Shown here: positions 12,718 to 15,066 of the stretch, in pieces
How the letters are laid out: the number at the start of each line of letters is the position of its first letter
Position numbering within the stretch: position 1 is the first letter of the stretch
Source of the DNA: Verrucomicrobiota bacterium
GTDB lineage: Bacteria; Verrucomicrobiota; Verrucomicrobiia; Opitutales; Opitutaceae
Assembly: GCA_023447015.1 (NCBI GenBank)
Contig: JAEXPG010000122.1
Span: forward strand, 1-15,066
DNA: 15,066 bases
Direction: 5' to 3'
The notes under the pieces: generated by a model
The model's input: only the letters and a program-made list of their open reading frames with translations
Database searches by the model: none
What the model was told of the DNA's origin: nothing
Translations under genes and position numbers: made by a program

Positions 12718-14985
12718 CTAGAGGCGCTCGAAGTGGCCCTCGGATTTGGCGACCGGAGCCGGCTTGGCCGACTCCTCGAGCGAGACCGACAGCCCGGTGC
12801 CCGGAGGATGGTGCGGATCGAAGGCGGCCGTATGCTGCAACGGGTGGGCGGGTGCCGGAACGGTCGGGCCATGGGTGTGACGGACGCTGGCGATGGGCGC
12901 GGCGGCCGGCGTGCGCACCGGCGCGTGGGCCGCCGGATGGGATGCGGACGGTGTCTTGGCCGCACGGCGTGCGCTGCGCCCGCCGTCGTCGGTCTTGAAG
13001 AACTCGATGGCGCTCTGCAGCTGCTCGGCCTGGGAGGCGAGCTCCTCGGAGGACGACGCCATCTCTTCGGAAGCGGAGGCGTTCTGCTGGATGACCTTGT
13101 CGAGTTCCTGGATCGCCTTGTTGATCTGGTCGGCTCCGGAGCTCTGCTCCTCGCTGGCCACGGTGATCTCCTTCACCAGGTCGGCGGTCTTCTTGATGTC
13201 GGGCACCAGCTTCTCGAGCATCTGCCCGGCCGCCTCCGCGATCTCGACGGAGGAGGCGGAGAGCTTGCTGATCTCGCCGGCGGCGGTCTGGGATCGCTCG
13301 GCGAGCTTCCGCACCTCGCTGGCGACGACAGCGAAACCCTTGCCGTGCTCGCCGGCGCGGGCCGCCTCGATCGCGGCGTTGAGCGCGAGCAGGTCGGTCT
13401 GGCGCGCGATCTCCTCGATGATCGAGATCTTCTGCGCGATGTCCTTCATCGCCTTCACCGTCTGCCCCACGGAGGCGCCCGCCTCGGCGGCATCCTGCGC
13501 CGCCTTGGTCGAGATGCGCTCGGTCTGGCGCGCGTTCTCGGTGTTCTGCTGGATCGAGGCGGAGGACTCCTCCATGGAAGCGGAAACCTCCTCGACGCTG
13601 GCCGCCTGCTCGGAAGCGCCGGTGGAGAGCGTCTGCGCGGTGGCGGTCATCTCCTCGCTGCCGGAGGAGACGTTCTCGGCGGCGGAACGCACGTTGGCGA
13701 CAACGTCGCGCAGGTTGCCCACCATCCGCTGGAGGGCGAGGCCGAGGGTGTCCTTGTCGGACGAAAGCTTCACTTCGTGGCGCAGGTCGCCCTCGCCGAT
13801 CTGGAGGGCGAGCTTCGCCTTGGTGTCCAGCGCCTCCGCCATGCCGTTGGCCGCGGAGGCGAGCTCTCCGATCTCGTCCCTGGTGGCGACGGAGACGCGG
13901 GCCGTGAGGTCGCCGACGGCGATCTGGCCGAGCCCGGCCATGAGCTCGCGCACCGGTTTGACGATCATGCGGGTGAGCACGGCCGCGAGGATCGCGGCCA
14001 ACGCCAGCCCGACCACGATCGCGATCACCGAGGCGCGCTTGACCGCCGCGCCGAAAGAGGCGCTGGCCGAGGCCTTCGCGGCCACATTCTGGGCGTTGCT
14101 CTCGAGCAGCTTCTTGAGGAGCACCTCGGCCTTGAGCTGGGCCTCGCGGGTCGTCACCAGCGCCTGGTGCTGCATGGCGTCGGTAAGTTCGTTGGCCTTG
14201 CCGGTGAGCTTCTGCATCTCGTCGAACTTCGCGAGCGTGAGCTCGGCCTGCCGCACGACGGCGTCATCCATGAGGTCGACCGCCTTCGCGGTCTCCCCGG
14301 AGCGGACGAGCTCCTTGCACCGTTTGACCGAATCGTGGAACGCCTGGTGCGAGGGCGCGATCTCCCGGAGCAGGCGGACAAGGTCGGGATTCTCCAGCTT
14401 CTGGCTGGCCTGCCAGCGACCGAAGGCGCAGGCGGTCGAATCCTCGCCCCCCTCGAACGGGCGGCCGGTGGCCGTCATCTCCTGCACGCGAACCTGCAGC
14501 GCAAAATGGTCGCCGCGGAAACGCGCGAGATCGCGTTCGAGCCGCATCGGGTCGCCGATCTTCAGCGCCTCGACCTCACGGGCCATCTCGAAGAACTTGT
14601 TGTTCTGGGCGCGCAGTTCGGCCCAGGATGCGCCGAACTCCTTCCACACGGCGTCCTCCTCGGCGTTGCGCGGGATCTCCTCATACCGTTTCCAGGACGC
14701 GGTGATCTCCTCGCGCGCTGTGGCGACAAGCTCGTACTGGCGGGTGCGGATCGCCGGATCGATGCCGAGGTTGAGCAGGGTGCGCAGGCAGCCCTTGATG
14801 ACATCGGCCCGATCCTGGAAGACGAGGAGCGCCTGCTGGGCGGGCATCGACTCCCGGGTGAGGCCATCGATATTGCGCGCGTTGGTGGAGGCTCCGAAGA
14901 AGCTGATGGCCCCGAGGGCCAGGGCGATCAGCGCGATGCAGCCGAAGCCCAAGGAGAGCTTCGCACCGAGTTTCAGACTTTTCAT
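12718..14985 (-). CDS. Methyl-accepting chemotaxis protein with a CZB-like zinc-binding segment in its periplasmic region
   Basis: A 755-residue receptor. TM1 lies at about 10-32 and TM2 at about 318-341, enclosing a long helical sensor region (about 33-317). Inside it, about 155-227 resembles a chemoreceptor zinc-binding (CZB) domain: His160 (GDHFAL), Cys186 in TACAFGRW, and His213/His217 in PSHQAFHDSV, the expected three-His one-Cys set. After TM2 comes a HAMP domain (about 340-388, VKPVRELMAGLGQIAVGDL), a second HAMP-like unit (about 389-430, LQIGEGDLRHEV), and a full signalling domain with the tip RQTDLLALNAAIEAARAGEHGKG (about 528-550) and Glu/Gln/Ala-rich methylation helices. The tail (about 665-755) is Pro/Ala-rich with nine His and lacks an NWETF-type CheR/CheB tether. 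It is the first che gene in the window, with ATG at 14985 and no clear Shine-Dalgarno. Zinc or oxidant sensing is inference from the CZB-like residues. Confidence 0.94.
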   Translation of the reverse strand: MKSLKLGAKLSLGFGCIALIALALGAISFFGASTNARNIDGLTRESMPAQQALLVFQDRADVIKGCLRTLLNLGIDPAIRTRQYELVATAREEITASWKRYEEIPRNAEEDAVWKEFGASWAELRAQNNKFFEMAREVEALKIGDPMRLERDLARFRGDHFALQVRVQEMTATGRPFEGGEDSTACAFGRWQASQKLENPDLVRLLREIAPSHQAFHDSVKRCKELVRSGETAKAVDLMDDAVVRQAELTLAKFDEMQKLTGKANELTDAMQHQALVTTREAQLKAEVLLKKLLESNAQNVAAKASASASFGAAVKRASVIAIVVGLALAAILAAVLTRMIVKPVRELMAGLGQIAVGDLTARVSVATRDEIGELASAANGMAEALDTKAKLALQIGEGDLRHEVKLSSDKDTLGLALQRMVGNLRDVVANVRSAAENVSSGSEEMTATAQTLSTGASEQAASVEEVSASMEESSASIQQNTENARQTERISTKAAQDAAEAGASVGQTVKAMKDIAQKISIIEEIARQTDLLALNAAIEAARAGEHGKGFAVVASEVRKLAERSQTAAGEISKLSASSVEIAEAAGQMLEKLVPDIKKTADLVKEITVASEEQSSGADQINKAIQELDKVIQQNASASEEMASSSEELASQAEQLQSAIEFFKTDDGGRSARRAAKTPSASHPAAHAPVRTPAAAPIASVRHTHGPTVPAPAHPLQHTAAFDPHHPPGTGLSVSLEESAKPAPVAKSEGHFERL

Positions 14986-15010
14986 GGCTTGGTATCAGCT
15001 GACGACTACC

Positions 15011-15051
15011 CGGGGGGCGCGTCGCCCCGCCCCGGGCCGGCGGCGGCCCGG
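15011..15051. repeat. GC-rich inverted repeats upstream of mcp
   Basis: In the 81 bp upstream of the mcp start, CCGGGCC (15032-15038) and GGCCCGG (15045-15051) form a perfect 7-bp stem with a 6-nt loop. A second possible stem, GGGGC/GCCCC, lies at about 15014-15028. The same 7-base arms occur, in the same orientation, in the stem-loop on the other side of mcp (12656-12676). I see no convincing promoter boxes in this stretch, and the window ends before the upstream gene is visible. Confidence 0.4.
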
Positions 15052-15066
15052 TGTGCGGCCAACCCC

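Noticed and set aside
11055..12998. 647-codon plus-strand frame opposite cheB, cheD and cheR
   Set aside because: It is antisense to three well-supported che genes and has biased composition.
14986..15066. Promoter for mcp
   Set aside because: A TTGGCC near the window end has no matching -10 box at the right distance, and no flagellar-type sigma-28 pattern is seen.
1..15066. CRISPR arrays, tRNA or rRNA genes, insertion sequences
   Set aside because: I found no regular repeat-spacer arrays, no structural RNA genes and no transposase or terminal repeats. Coding density and codon use are even across the window.

Overview
The window is GC-rich bacterial DNA dominated by one large chemotaxis-type (che) gene cluster on the minus strand, running from 14985 down to 1246. 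Two unrelated plus-strand genes converge on it from the left edge. A signal peptide, periplasmic-type domains and a two-membrane-segment receptor point to a Gram-negative bacterium. Few starts have a clear Shine-Dalgarno sequence. The gene content resembles the che operons of alphaproteobacteria, deltaproteobacteria and some Verrucomicrobiota. A Verrucomicrobiota (Opitutales-like) source is only a weak guess; the window has no rRNA or other phylogenetic marker.

Left edge (2-1143, plus strand): the C-terminal end of a membrane-anchored protein, then a small secreted helical protein of unknown function that overlaps it by 4 bp. About 100 bp separate this pair from the convergent end of the che cluster.

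Che cluster in transcription order (minus strand): a transmembrane receptor (MCP) with a zinc-binding CZB-like segment in its periplasmic part; CheR methyltransferase; CheD deamidase; CheB methylesterase; a CheY-like single receiver; a 659-residue soluble MCP-like protein carrying a CheZ-like D-x-x-x-Q motif; a PAS hybrid histidine kinase whose frame is cut by one in-frame TAG; a STAS protein; CheY; CheA; and an HDOD protein. Spacings are short or overlapping throughout, except for a 97-bp gap with a strong hairpin between mcp and cheR.

How the genes probably work together: the receptor controls CheA, which phosphorylates CheY, CheB and perhaps the second receiver. CheR, CheB and CheD adjust receptor modification. 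The MCP-like/CheZ-motif protein is a candidate CheY-P phosphatase or soluble signalling scaffold. The hybrid kinase (PAS, kinase core, pseudo-receiver, receiver, HPt) would add a second phosphorelay input if its amber codon is a sequencing error or is read through. STAS and HDOD are likely scaffold or output proteins. No cheW, cheC, cheX or canonical cheZ is present.

Most notable points: the single stop codon splitting an otherwise continuous hybrid kinase; the MCP-like protein with a CheZ-type motif; the periplasmic placement of the CZB-like segment; a duplicated module in CheA where P2 normally sits; and a matching GC palindrome on both sides of mcp.
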